From contig JAKUCV010005684.1 of assembly GCA_028386065.3 (NCBI GenBank), forward strand, positions 19,115 to 83,114: 64,000 bases of DNA. Direction: 5' to 3'. The DNA comes from Turnera subulata. Lineage: Eukaryota > Streptophyta > Magnoliopsida > Malpighiales > Passifloraceae. The notes beneath the pieces were generated by a model that was given only the letters and a program-made list of their open reading frames with translations, ran no database searches and had not been told where the DNA came from. Positions 10,573 to 22,566 of this stretch are shown in pieces (the first letter of the stretch is position 1; each line of letters begins with the position of its first letter). The translations under genes and the position numbers were made by a program.

Positions 10573-11218
10573 TAGGTAGTCTCTTATATCTCACTGCCAC
10601 CAAACCGGACATCATGCTTAGTGTATGTCTATGTGCTCGATTTCAATCTTGTCCTAAAGAATCACATCGTAGAGCCATAAAGTGTATTTTTAAGTACTTG
10701 AAAAGTACACCATCCATAGGATTATGGTATCCCAAAGTTGATGCTTTTACTTTGACAAGCTATTCAGATGCAGACTTTGCAGGATGTACCTTAGACAGGA
10801 AAAGCACAAGTGGAACATATCAGTTGCTTGGACAATCCCTTGTGTCTTGGTCAAGCAATAAGCAAAATTCGGTTACTACATCTACCACAGAAGTTGAATA
10901 TATGGCGACTGGAGCATGTTGTGTTCAAGTTCTATAGAGGAAGAAAACTCTATCTGATTATGGACTAACCTTAACTATGTGCCTATCTATTGTGATAGTT
11001 CTAGTGCAATCAACTTGACTAAAAATCCTGTGCAACACTCTCGGACTAAGCATATTGAAGTTCGACACCACTTTATCCGGGATCATCTGTTGAAGAAAGA
11101 TGTGGCCATTAAATTTGTCAAGACTGAAAATCAACTTGCTGATATTTTTGCAAAGCCACTCAAAGAGGACCAATTTACAAAAATTAGACTTGAGCTGGGC
11201 ATGTGTAATCTACCGTAA
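10573..11218 (+). pseudogene. Copia RNase H end, broken
   Basis: RNase H hybridising domain with SYSDADFAGC, the DRKSTSG motif and STTEVEYMA (family: TEAEY), then YCDSSSAINLTKNP, HIEVRHHFIRD and LADIFAKPL. A TAG at 10936 and a frameshift near 10970 split it into 10573-10935 and 10979-11218. Identity of residues and order leaves no doubt about the domain. The protein would degrade the RNA strand of the RNA/DNA hybrid in reverse transcription; this copy cannot. Confidence 0.85.
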
Positions 11219-11441
11219 AAGTTTGTAAGTAAATTTGGGTGCTGCAAAAATCATATCTATACATATATGTTCATGCATCATATTAGGCTATTGCATTCAT
11301 AACACTTGCACACAAGCACTATGCATTCAGACAAAATGAGGACACTTTCAAAAGGTGTTCGAATCATCAGAGATGCTGAAGCGAAGTTTGGGAAGATCTG
11401 GTTACATATGAAACCATTTATATGCGGATTGTATGGAGATA

Positions 11442-11460
11442 TGGTTTTTGGGAAAAACCA
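11442..11460 (+). repeat. Palindrome tggttttt...aaaaacca in pol-env spacer
   Basis: tggtttttgggaaaaacca is one of a family of inverted repeats in this element; others are at 14849-14867, 14915-14933, 15077-15095, 15113-15131 and 16423-16439 (LTR). Family-specific palindromes in the LTR and non-coding parts are reported for Sireviruses. Confidence 0.6.
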
Positions 11461-11739
11461 TTCTGTAAGAGCCAACGGTTATTGACTTGAAGGAAAAGGA
11501 GGAGATATGGCAGTTGAGTTCTACTAAAGGTAGTTACCTTTTTGTGTTTCCCAAACCTGTCAGGGGAAACAAAAGCAAGTGGAGGAGTTATTACAATGAA
11601 ACCGCTCCCTATACCCGTGATAGACTCTCTCTCTCTCCTACATTGTCGGATTTCCTCTCACCCGAGTTTGTCTTTCTTTCAAAAACTCTCCCAAATATAC
11701 ATAGAAATCCTAAAACACTCAAGCCTCCTAATCTCCAAG

Positions 11740-14541
11740 ATGAAGACACACTCAGGAAAGGGCAATCCAGCAAAAGAACTCGACACTTCAAAATCACCTA
11801 AATCAACCATGAAAACAGCTCCAGCGAAACAGAAACCTACTTCTGCATCAAAATCCTCCATAAAAGTAAAACCTCAATCTTTTAAGAAACCTCTAGTAGA
11901 GAAGAAGAAGCAAGGCAGCACAGATTTGACATCAATGGAGAAGACTGCTGCAGAAGGCTTGAAGAAATTCAAGGCTGACAAGTTGATGAAAGGCAAGGAG
12001 ATTCTGAGGGCAAATATAAAGAAATCAAAAGCTCCGGGTAGTACTCTTAACTCTCCATCGCCTGTTTCAAATGCTACTAGGATAGCATTAGAGAGAATTT
12101 ATGATCCTAAAAATGCTAGACGTGACATCGTACTCTATAAACATATGGCTGGTGTGAGGATGTTTTACGAGGTAGAAGAGTGGGCTATGAAGAATGTACG
12201 GGGAGCGTGTAAAATGCTCTCTGATAGGCCAAATGCTGATGAAATTGACACTATGTCATCTAGTATTATGAAGAGGTTTGGTGAAGTTAGTGAAAGAGTT
12301 GCCCGTGAATACTTTCTTGATATTATGAGACCAGTAGGTGAAGGGGGTCCGCCAAGTCATGTTATGGATGCAGAGTTAGCTGAAAAAGAGAAAGAATTGG
12401 CTGCCAGACAAAAGCAGTTTGAGGAGAAAATACAAAGACTCTGGGCTTTGGCCACTGAACAAAACAAACTTTCTCAAATGGAGCCCTCTACTGATCAAAT
12501 GGTGACACCCTTGCAGTGATGGGCTCACGGAATTACATTCGACCCAGAAGTTTCAAAGAGAGTAGAAGCAGAAGCTTCGTTAGACCGATTCTTCAGAGAT
12601 AAGTGCATCGGAACTTTGTATGAGGCAGAGAGGATGAGTTGTTTGTAGAGAGATATGGTGCCACCAGAATTTTACCCAATAGGCCTACTGCAAGAGAAAT
12701 TGATTCTATTGTGCATGTTATCTATGGCAAATTTGGAAAATTTTGTTCAAATGAAGCCAAGATTTTTCTTAAAGAATTGACTCATGAATTACAGCCTGCA
12801 GTAGAAATTGAGAATAGGGTTGCTGGCACAACCAAATCTCTGGAAAGAATGTAAAATGCCGAGAACAAGGCCCTGAATTTGAAAAAAGATCTGGTCGTGG
12901 AAAAACCAGATGAGGTGGAGAAGAGTGTAGAAAAAGAAATTCATGATGAATCCTCTTCTGATAATAAAAAGGAGCTGGAGAAGCAATCTGAAAGGTCTGT
13001 GTCTCCTTACAAAACTGATGTACCAAAGAATCAAAAGAGAAGAGACGTGGTTTATGGAAAGACCAAAACTCCAGCAATGAGAAAGCCGAGTGCTCGCCTT
13101 CTCGAAAAAGGAATTGTAAGGCAGCCTGGGAAGAAGAAGAAGCAGGAAACTGGAGTCCATTTAATTGATTCAGTTTTTGATGAGGAAATGGCTGAGGCAG
13201 AAGCTTCCAAGAAAAGAAAAAGAACAAAAGGAAGCGAGTCTGAGAAGAGTGCAAGCTACAAATCTACTAAAGATGATCTGGTTGCTGAAAAATCAGATCT
13301 TGAAGAGAATCGTGCAGATGACTTCATCTCCAAATTCTACTCTGATGATGAGAAAGAAAAGGAGAAAGATGAAGATAATGATGAATGTAAGGAGCGTGAT
13401 AATGATGAGGAAGAGGAAGAAAAAGATGGAGAAGAAGACGAAAAAGAGAAAGAAGTGGAAGAAGATGATGAAGAAGTAGATGAGGAACAAGAGGATGAAG
13501 AAGAAGAAAACAAAGAAGAAGAAGATGTCGAGGATGACCATGAGGATAATGACGATGAAAAGAACCAGAAGTCCAAAGAGGAACAGACAGAGGAAGAAAA
13601 AGTAGTTCCTGAGCCGCCAAAAAAAAAGGCCATAACAATTGCCAAGGCCAAGACAACTGCCAAATCTGATGGGTTGGTCAAGAAAGAGGATGGGACGAAG
13701 AAGTTCACGACACTCACCAAAGACTACAATTTGGTCTTGAAAGATTTTGAAAATCTCGAAATCACTCCCATCCTGAAGCATTTCAAACTCGACTATTTGG
13801 CCATTTTACAGATCCAAACGGATGAAGGAATTATGGATGAGTTCTACAAGAATCTACATATGAAGATAGATAAGAATGATGAGGTCAAGTATTTGGCGAG
13901 CAATGTGTGGGGCAAAAAGATCAAGGTGACTGAATATATTATCCGAGATGTGCTCAAGCCCAAGAAAGGCACTATCAGGCACTACGACACCAAGTCTGGT
14001 GTTAAAGTGAATATCAAGGGAGCTCCTTCTTACAGTCAGCAAACACGATTAGTATATGGATCTAACAAGAAAGGCACATATCAGCAAACTACACCTCTTG
14101 CTAGAGTAGTGTTGTACATGCTCACCCGAGTAGTCTTGTCCTTGGCATTTCAATGAGATCTCCAATGCTGATTTATGGCTAGTTGCTTGCCTTATGGAGA
14201 AGAGACCAGTTTGTTGGGAATATTAGATTCTTCACCACTTGGCACTCTATATACCCAGAAGTCATGGCCGGTTGATTACACTGATTGCGAAGAGATTTGG
14301 TGTTAAATCACCAAAAAGTGCTACTCTTCAGCCGGTTGGGTTCATTGATCGCAAAACCTTGTCCAATATGAGCATCAAGATTGGTACAAATGGGAAGTAA
14401 GAAGTGATTTGTGCTGGGGCAAGTACTAAGGAAACTATGTTGAATGATCGGGGAACTCGTCTATGCCTTTTGGAGATTGACATGGGTAAGATCCGAGATG
14501 AGATTATTGATCTTAAGGATGAGATGATGGCACAATTTTAG
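11740..14541 (+). pseudogene. Env-like/Transposase_32-type ORF of Sirevirus, broken
   Basis: Starts at ATG 11740 and encodes a Lys/Ser-rich basic N-terminus, then a helical block, stop at 12517-12519. A second frame (12639-14156, with a TAA at 12852) holds a related helical block, a very acidic Glu/Asp tract (13320-13600), a basic patch and a C-terminal domain (DYLAILQIQTDEGIMDEFY ... VWGKKIKVTEYIIRDVL). That domain resembles the putative plant transposon protein domain (PF20167). A further frameshift near 14150 leads to 14541. Sireviruses carry such ORFs after pol; the envelope role is unproven and no signal peptide or membrane helix is seen. The element's product may be nuclear given its charge pattern (inference). 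Confidence 0.65.
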
Positions 14542-14781
14542 CTCGTTCTTTTCCAATTCCCTCCTCAAGTATCCTCTGATGATAACTGAAGCCTTTCCAG
14601 ATCTGATGCCTTCAGACATCATGCATTGCATCTCTCTTTGGTTCTTATTTTGGTTGGTAATATTTCTGGATATTTTTCTGTTTGCTTGGATATTATAGTT
14701 GTTAACTTTGGATATTACTCTTTTGAATGATTTAATCTGTATGATCTTCGCTATGTTCCTATTACTTCCTTTCTACTGAAG

Positions 14782-15429
14782 CCAAAAGGGGGAGAAAGTT
14801 GCTGTCATTTATTGTTGTGTTGATTGACCCATGCAGGAACATTGGTTATGGTTTCTGTGAGAAACCAAAACTGTTGTATTGATTGACTTATGCAGGAACA
14901 TTGGACATTGATTATGGTTTCTATGAGAAACCAAAAAATCAGAGAAAAATGTACTTGTGTTGTATATATGTTTGATTATGCAGGCACTGTTGAAAGCATT
15001 AGTTGATGCTACTATTGTGATATGGTTGATGTTGAAACCATATATGTTCTATGCAGAAAGTGTGGAGTTGAAAATCTGGTTTTTATTAAAAACCACACTT
15101 GAGTCTATGATTTGGTTTCTGTCACAAACCAAAATTAATGATAATGAATGTTGCGCGACTTTGTTTCTGTTACTATACATTCAACTAATATTTTGTGCAG
15201 AAAATGAAAACTATAGGGGGAGATCTATTGTTGGTTGATACATGCCAATATAAAATTCACAAGGAATATTTTATATATTTTTCAAAACTTATCCTTGTGG
15301 AATTATAAAATTGTTTTCAAAAGGGGGAGCAACAAAATAGAGGGAGCTTTTCGAAACATGAGTATATTTTCTGAGCCCTTGTTATAAGTAAAATCAACAC
15401 AAATTTATCATTATAAAAAAGGGGAAGAC
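14782..15429 (+). other. Four spaced polypurine tracts before the 3' LTR
   Basis: Purine tracts: ccaaaagggggagaaag (14782), ataggggggagat-like (15213), caaaagggggagc (15318) and aaaaaaggggaaga (15415, adjoining the LTR). Reiterated PPTs are a hallmark of Sireviruses. Between them lie tandem copies of a unit of about 66 bp (14810-14935) with tgcagg and the ggtttct...agaaacc palindrome. Confidence 0.65.
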
Positions 15430-16507
15430 TGTTGACCAAAAATTAGGATTAATCACCTCTTAATGTTAAACTATGATCAACCATGTTGATTATCTAGTTT
15501 TGATGACTAACAAAATACAAGTGTGTTGCTAGTTTTGCTTGTGTTGATTTTCGCTTACAGAAAAAATTATGGTTTCTGCCGATATCATATCTCTGACACA
15601 CGACATATGGTTTTTATTGATACCATATCTGCGAAGCTGTCACTATCAACTTTTTGAGCATGTTGCATGTGGTCCTGCAAGCATTTAAATCCCACTTCCA
15701 GCCGTTTGAATTAATGAACAAGTAAGAGAGAAGACTAACTCCTAACTCCTACTATGTTCGCAGAAGATGTTCCCACCTAACTCCTACTCAGCTCTAGAAG
15801 GTGGTCCAAGCTTTCCCGATTTGGTAATACTTTGCAACCAAGGAGTTGACATGCATAACGGCACCAAACTGAAGCTTTTATGAACTGAAATCAACTAGAG
15901 TACAAGGAGCCGTTGCAGGAGCTTATCCTCCACACTCAGATTCTATAAAGATAGACGTTTACACCTCTAGAAGTCCATCCCAGCAATTGTGCAAAAACTG
16001 AGTGTATACTTATGCTAAAAGATTTGGTATCTGATCTGGTTTTTCTGCTTACAATGTGAAACACTTTCTAAGGGGTAATTTGTAAGCAAGACTTGGTTTA
16101 GTTTTGCTGGGTACTCAAGTCTAGGATTAGATTTGAGGGTAGGTTAGAGCTTAGCCTATGAAAAGCTTGTGAAGGTTAGAGCTTTGCCTGTGAAAAGCTT
16201 GTAAAGGTTTGAGCTTAGCCAAGAAAAGCTTGTGTTTGTAAAGGTTAAGGTTGATCCCGCAAAAACCTAAGTATAGTGAGTGTTTGAAATCCTGAAGAAA
16301 GGAACCCTTAGGTAGTGGAGGTACCTGGTGAGGGGGAACCACTCTAAAACACCTGTGTTAATTTCTCTTTGCCTTCCTTACTCGATTTTTACTTTAAGCA
16401 CTTATCTCACATCGCAGTGATTTGGTTTCTCAGAAACCAGATCTCACAGTTCGAAAAAGTTTAAAGCCTAATTCACCCCTCCCGTCTTAGGCACTTTTGG
16501 GCCTACA
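15430..16507 (+). repeat. 3' LTR of Sirevirus (plus strand)
   Basis: Begins tgttgaccaaa directly after the last PPT and ends gggcctaca, giving 1078 bp. The tail with cctaattcacccctccc...cttaggc is typical of Sirevirus LTR ends. The partner LTR is outside the window, so the exact right end is set by the TG...CA rule only. Confidence 0.7.
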
Positions 16508-16623
16508 AAAGTACCCTTGTTTTGTATCCAAACACATTCATTTTCATTAGGAGACTGATCTACCAGGAGTGCAACCCCGGTCGAATTCGTAATAGTCAGG
16601 CCAAAGTTCAGACAGAAAACAAA

Positions 16624-17697
16624 GAGTAAATCGCATATCTGGGGTTTGTACTATTTCAACGTTTAGGGATCTGTACCTTTTACGGGTCCATACTCTTATT
16701 TTCGGTCCATTTTAGGGGTCTCGGGCAGCCCTACGGATGACGTGGACTGCCCGATCCGGAGGTGAGGTTTTTTCTGAGAAATTGCAGCAGGTAAAGCGTG
16801 TGTACCGCACGCGCCGTTCACCATGTCAGGTGGGCCCCACTTTACATTTTTTTATTGTGAAAAATTTTTATTACAAATTTAATTTATTAAATTATTTAAC
16901 ATAAATAGGAAAAAGAAAGAAAAAAGTTATGAAAATAATTCTTTATATATTTCCCTTCCCCTCCATTCTTCTTTGCGGTCACATCTCAGTTCCTGCAAAT
17001 CCGCACCTACTCACCCGAACCTTTGCCTTCCCTTCCCTCAAATCGCCTATAACCTATCCTTAAAGATCTCCCCATTTCTCCCCAAATCCACCATGATTTG
17101 AAAACCCACCAGCTATTTTCTCCTCACTCCACACCCAACCCACATAAAAGAAAATTAAATTGAAAAAAAAAACATGCACACACACAAAAAAATCCATAGT
17201 GATGATTGGTGAATGCATAAGGATAGCGACAGCAGTGATGATTGGTGAAAAACAAAAACATGCACACACACAAGAAGAAGAGGAGGTTGGGGCGAAGAAG
17301 GAGAGAAGGTGGTTGGTGGGCTAACGTGGATAATTGGTGTTGTGAGAGTGCCATTTTTGTTGTTTTAGCTTTAATTCTTCGTTGCAAGTCTTCCTTTTTT
17401 TTGCTTTTCTCCATTTATGTTAAATAATTTAATAAATTAAATTTATATTAAAAATAGAAATAATTTTTATGGTAAATAACAAAAATGGGTCCCACATGAC
17501 ACTATGGACGGCGCATGCAGTACACGCGCCTCACGGGCTGCCATGTGTCAAAAAAGGAGGCGCATATACTTCACCTCAGGGCCGACCAGTCCACGTCATC
17601 CGGGGGCTGCCCGGACCCCTAAAAGGAACAAAAAATAAGTGTACAGACCCGTAAAAGGGATAAAAAATAGTACAGACCCTATATATTCGATTCACTC
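16624..17697. mobile_element. Non-autonomous MULE with ~300-bp terminal inverted repeats
   Basis: The ends are inverted repeats (16624-16920 against 17397-17697) starting gagtraatcg and sharing tacgggtc, ggatgacgtggactg and ttattaaattatttaac blocks. Flanks gaaaacaaa (16615-16623) and gaaaacaga (17698-17706) form a 9-bp target duplication with one change, as for Mutator-like elements. The 480-bp core has CA-rich and purine-rich stretches and no transposase. A segment with tgatgattggtgaa and an acacacaca run is duplicated (about 17175 and 17260). The core could include captured host sequence, but no gene is recognised. Confidence 0.85.
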
Positions 17698-17706
17698 GAA
17701 AACAGA

Positions 17707-19194
17707 GAAAAAACAGAAACCCTCAAACCACATTACATCGGTAAGCTTTGTAACGAGCTCGACTAAAAACTTCTTGAAATCATAGGCTTCATAACAAATT
17801 TATAGTGTCGAAGGAAAAAATCACCCATCTTTCTTTTGTTGTAAACTTGAATCCCGGTGAATTTTAATTGTGAAGCTTTTACAAATTACTCATAAAATTA
17901 CTTATAAAGAGAGACGGTATAAAATTGTTTGCATGGGGATCGGTTAAGAGAAATATCCTTTCGTTAAATTGTTTTTTTTTTTTTTACGGATACAAGTTTT
18001 CTACAAATAATTTCAAATTTTTTTCGTGAAATAAATTTTCTTTTAAGGTATTTTTAATTTTTTTAAAAACCGTTTCCAGTGAGAATCTTCTCATCTAAAC
18101 CAAGACTATTAAAATCGAGTTTTACCTTGAGTCGGAAAGGTCTGGTCAAGAACGTAATGTAAAAACGTATCGTAAAATAGTAAGAGTTTACCGAATTTAA
18201 TTATATCAATAATTAAATACATAAATAACTCAATTATAATGTTCAGTCTAAAAATTAGCAATAGATCATTCAAAAGAATATATCGCTTAGTACCATAAAT
18301 TCAAAGTTAAAATAAACGTAAACGATATGTATCCAACAGAAACACTATTATACAAGGGTGACCGGATAAAGACTGTGAACTGAGAAAGTGGAGGAGAAAC
18401 AAGAAGCTAATGTTGAAGAATTTTTTAGTTAGGATTTTCGGTTTATAACTTGCTCCTCCAAAGAAATCAATAGACTTTACTTTTGGGTTGCTAAAACTTG
18501 CTTGGAATTTTAATATTCCTTTTTTTTAAGCTTTATTAAACCCTTCTAGTAAACTCGTACAAAATCGTTAAAATCATAAGATTTTTTCTGATTTTGTTGG
18601 TTCAACTCGTGATTTAATCCGATTTTATCCAGTCTTAGATTTTATTAACGGTTTGATTCAATTTTCAAATACAAAATCATAAAAATGGAAAAATATAAGA
18701 GTCAAAATGCATTTTTAATAGCCTTGATCTAAACCTTGGAATCCCCACCTCGATTTTATTTAACAAAAAAAAACATGGGAAAAGCTCTTACTGTTGTATA
18801 GCCGATAAAAGAGACTAGTCGGTGAAACCAAAGTGTTGGTCTCGAGGATTTGTCATAGGTAGGAAGATATAAGACACCCCACCTATGCTTGTACGAGACA
18901 ATGCTTAACTTTAAGCAGAAAAAGCGTCTTGTGCACGTGTGTGCTAGTTAAAAACTCAAAATCACTTAAAGAATGTTATCAATCAACACATAACAATATG
19001 CATATTTAAAAATATAAATAACAACAATAACACAAAAAAATAAAAGAAAAACAAAAGATTGGGTTGCGTCTCAAACTACTTTTTTTAAGATACTAATCGA
19101 TGCTTTTATAATAAATAACAGGAAGAAGAGGAGTACAGGAGCAAGTCAATGAGACAATGAAGGTGCTGGATAAAGAAAACATAGCCGGTAAGGA
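17707..19194. other. AT-rich intergenic DNA
   Basis: No ORF with recognisable content, no RNA gene and no clear repeat boundary. A T-run lies at 17971-17983. It is the continuation of the sequence into which the MULE inserted. Confidence 0.4.
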
Positions 19195-19214
19195 GGAAAA
19201 AATGCAGTTACATT

Positions 19215-22200
19215 GTGAAAGAGAAAGGAAAAACAGGGAAAATAGAGGAGCACCACACATCACTGGATAACTTTACCATCCATTTTGCATACCATGGTTC
19301 TGAGGAAGTTATGTTTGGAAATGGCTCTTCTCTCCCAATTTTTCATGTTGGTTCTGCTACTATCCATGTCCCTGGTCACTCCTTCGCTCTTAATAATTCA
19401 CTTCATGTTCCCACTACAATCCACAACCTCCTTTCAGTTAGTTCCTTTGTTTCTACTAATAATGTTTTTGTTGAATTTCTTCCTGACCGTTTTATTGTGA
19501 AGGATTTAACCACGAAGAATGTATAGTACACCGGGTTGTGTAAGGATGGCCTCTATCAACTTCTACCGTCCCTTCCAGTGCCCTATATTCAGTCTCACAG
19601 TGTGACCCTGTCGATAGGGCATGCTCGTCTTGGCATGTCTCGTATTCTACTATTTGTCGTCTAATGTTTTCTGCTGGTCTTGTGTCATCTAATTCGTCTA
19701 GTTCTTCTCTCTGTCATACTAGTAATATTCATAAGTTACCTTTTCCTATGTTAGAATATGTTGCTTCTGGTCCTTTGGATTTGATATGTTCGGACGTTTG
19801 GGGCCTTGCTCCGGTCGAATCTAATGATGGTTTACGTTATTATGTTTTCTTCTCTGATCATTTTAGCAAATATTCTTGAATTTATTTTTTGAAACGTAAT
19901 TCTTATATGCAAGATGTTTTGCACCAGTTTCGTCTTCTTGTTGAACGTTATTTCACTAGACCTATCAAATAGTTTCTAGCCGACTGGGGTGGTGAATTTC
20001 AGGCCTTAGCACCCTACTTTGCTAGCACGGCATCACCCTGCGCACCTCTTATCCTCACACACCTGAACGGAATGATTGTGCTGAGTGCAAACACCTTCAC
20101 ATTACGGAAATCGGCCGAGCCCTCTTATTTCAATTCCAAATCTCTGACAAGTTCTAGACCAATGCCTTTGAGGCTGCTGTCTATCTTATCATTCGCCATT
20201 CTTCACCACGCCTTCACCACCTCAGTTCCCATGAGACTCTGTTTCAAAAGTCACCTGATTATAACCGATTATGGGTCTTTGGTTGCCATTGCTATCCCTG
20301 ATTACGACCTTATACCAAGAATATAGTTAGTCCTTGTTTTGTTCCTTGTGTCTTTCTTGGTTATAGTCGCACTCACAAAGGTTATAAATGTTATGATTCC
20401 TCTTCTAATAAATTCTATATCTCACGCCATATTGTGTTTGATGAACTGATTTTTCCTTTTCGGGCAGTTAATGATCTAAGTGCCACTGTCCCCTCTCCCG
20501 CTTGATATTACACCTCCACCTGTCACTATTCTTTCACCACCACGTCATCCTGTACAGTTCCAGGAGCAATAGTATCACCCTATACGACTAGGACAGCTGC
20601 AACAGGTTGTTCCAGGCCTGGAACAACCTGTTGCAACTGTCCTAGTCGCATAGGGTGACACTATTTCTCCTGATGCTGTTCCTTTTCTCGCACCTTCGCC
20701 AGCTCTTGCATCTGCTACTCCTCCTCTTGCTGATGGTGCGCCCCTGCCTCTCCCGCCATAGCACTAGATGCAGCGTCCTACCGAGACCACACATACCATG
20801 ATCAGAGGGACTCGCACTCGCCATACCATCAATGCCCCTAATAAGTTGACTCTTTCGGCTCATATGTCCCCTGTTGAGCCCATCTGCTACACTCAGGTTG
20901 TCAAATCTCTCGAATGGTGTGCTGCCACGCTTGCTGAATACAATGTCCTTCTTACTAATTGCACATGACACCTTGTCCTTCCTCAACAGACTCACAATAT
21001 TGTCGGCTGCAAGTGGGTTTTCAAGACAAAAACCAATCCTAATGGGTCTGTGGAGCGCCACAAAGCTCGCCCGGTTGCCAAACGTTTTCATTAATGTCTA
21101 GGGGTTGACTTTGCGGGCATCTTCAGCCCTCTAGTTAAGCCCACCACTGTTTGTCTATTGCTTTCTACTGTGGTTGCCAAAGGCTGGTCTATTCGGCAAT
21201 TGGATATTTCCAATGCCGTTCTTTGTGGTCGTCTAAATGAGGATGCGTTTATGTCTCAACCCCCTGGGTTTGTCGATTCGAATTTTCCCGATCATGTCTG
21301 CAAACTTGAGAAGTCTATATATGGTCCCAAGCAAACTCCTTGTGTTTAGGATCGATGCCTCACAAATTGCCTTCGTGCCTTTGGTTTCCATGATTCCAAG
21401 ACTGACACCTTCTTGTTTTAAAAGTGTACTGCCTCTACTTTTCTCTACTGTTTGGTTTATGTTGATGATATTGTTATTCTTGGTTACTCAGATTCTCAGG
21501 TTTGGGAGCTTGTACAGTTCCTCCAAACTCGGCTTGCTCTCTGAGATTTGGGCAAGCTCTATTATTTTCTCGGCTTGTCAGCCACTTGGCAACCCCACAA
21601 CCTACTTCTCCACCATTCTAAATATATCCAGGGCCTCCTGATCAAGGCCAGTATATGATGGACAGTAATCTGATTTCTACCCTATATGCTCAATAGAGCA
21701 GCTCTGTGCCGGCGATAGTGCCCCATTTTTTTATGATGCTCTATACCGTAGCATTGTTTGTGGGTTTCAGTACCTTACTTTCACTCACCCTGACATCTCC
21801 TACTCCGTCAACAAAGTTTCTCAATATATGCATGCTCCAGCATAGCGACACTGGTCGGTTGTCAAGCGTATCCTGCGCTACCTTCATACTACCCCGTCGG
21901 CTAGCTTATTCTTTCCTTATTCCAATCCTCTTCACTTATATGGCTTTTGTGATGCTGACTAGGGGTGGGGGGAGTTTGGATGATCGCAAGTCTACTTTAG
22001 ATTATGCATCTTCTATAGTACTACTCTTGTCTCTTGGTCCTCTCAGAATCTCGCTCTTTCACTGAGGCTGAGTATCGTTCCTTAACTACTGCTGCGAGTG
22101 AGTTGGTCTGGATCCAACTTCTTCTTCGTGAGAATGGTCTAGAGAGTCACTCTGTTCCGTTCTTGTGGTACGATAACCTTAGTGCTACTTACCTCACTGC

Positions 22201-22315
22201 TAATCCGCTGTTTCACTCTCATATGAAGCATATTGAGCCTGACTTTCACTTTGTTCGTGATCTTGTGTCCAAGAAGCGGCTTTATGTTCTGTATGTTTCT
22301 TCACATGACCATTGA
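19215..22315 (+). pseudogene. gag-pol remnant of Ale-type Copia
   Basis: 19215-19526 encodes the stretch before the integrase (GNGSSLPIFHVGSATI, LHVPTTIHNLLSVSSF). 19664-19879 has the integrase beginning (DLICSDVWGLAPV, YYVFFSDHFSKYSW-like). 21158-21349 has RT (QLDISNAVLCGRL, QPPGFVDSNFPDHVCKLEKS, where the family has QLDVNNAFLNG). 22034-22315 has RNase H (TEAEYRSLTTAASELVWIQ). Dozens of stops and frameshifts separate them, and the integrase core is interrupted by unrelated-looking sequence that contains a 98-bp palindrome. Non-functional and old. Confidence 0.8.
20568..20665. repeat. 98-bp near-perfect palindrome without spacer
   Basis: Two 49-bp arms meet at 20616/20617 (centre ccaggcctgg) and differ at three positions, all transitions. 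The arms include cctagtcg...agggtg and aacaggttgttcc. As RNA this would fold into one long hairpin. Confidence 0.9.
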
Positions 22316-22399
22316 CATCTCCAACAATCCTCTTCCAAGGATTGGTTTCGACTTCTTCGTGACAAGTTGCACCTATCCCTAGTACAACTTGCGGGGGAG

Positions 22400-22566
22400 T
22401 GATAGGATATGAATATATCTTGCATTTGTTCTGTAATTAATATATAAGATATACATATATTCTATATCTGGGGTTGGGGTTAGTGAGGATATTCTTGTAT
22501 CATAGATGTTGTGTATAAATAGGCTGATGATTATCAATGATAAATATACGTTTATGAGAGTATTAC
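22400..22566 (+). repeat. 3' LTR of Ale-type Copia
   Basis: Starts tgataggatatg right after gcgggggag and ends near gagtattaca. It contains tgtataaataggctg, a TATA box for the LTR promoter. The right boundary is approximate because no 5' LTR is available. Confidence 0.6.

Larger units (their letters stand above)
10573..16507 (+). mobile_element. Sirevirus-type Copia element, 3' part
   Basis: After the Tat 3' LTR the sequence opens in the middle of Copia pol (GSLLYLTATKPDIM at the RT/RNase H junction). It then has the RNase H end, a pol-env spacer, a long env-like ORF, four spaced PPT-like tracts and a 3' LTR (15430-16507). Env-like gene plus multiple PPTs mark Sireviruses. The 5' LTR, gag and most of pol must lie left of the window, beyond the Tat insertion. 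Confidence 0.85.
19195..22566 (+). mobile_element. Decayed Ale/Retrofit-type Copia element, 5' end missing
   Basis: In order on the plus strand: pre-integrase/protease region, integrase start, RT and RNase H, all in shifting frames, then a PPT (gcgggggag, 22391-22399) and a 167-bp 3' LTR. The short LTR with tgtataaatagg and the RNase H motif set (WYDNLSATYLTANP, HIEPDFHFVRDLV) fit the Ale lineage. No 5' LTR or PBS is found. Confidence 0.75.

Noticed and set aside
13293..13781. Phenylalanine/isoleucine- or serine-rich minus-strand ORFs, hydrophobic and membrane-like
   Set aside because: Antisense of the acidic Glu/Asp tract of the env-like ORF.
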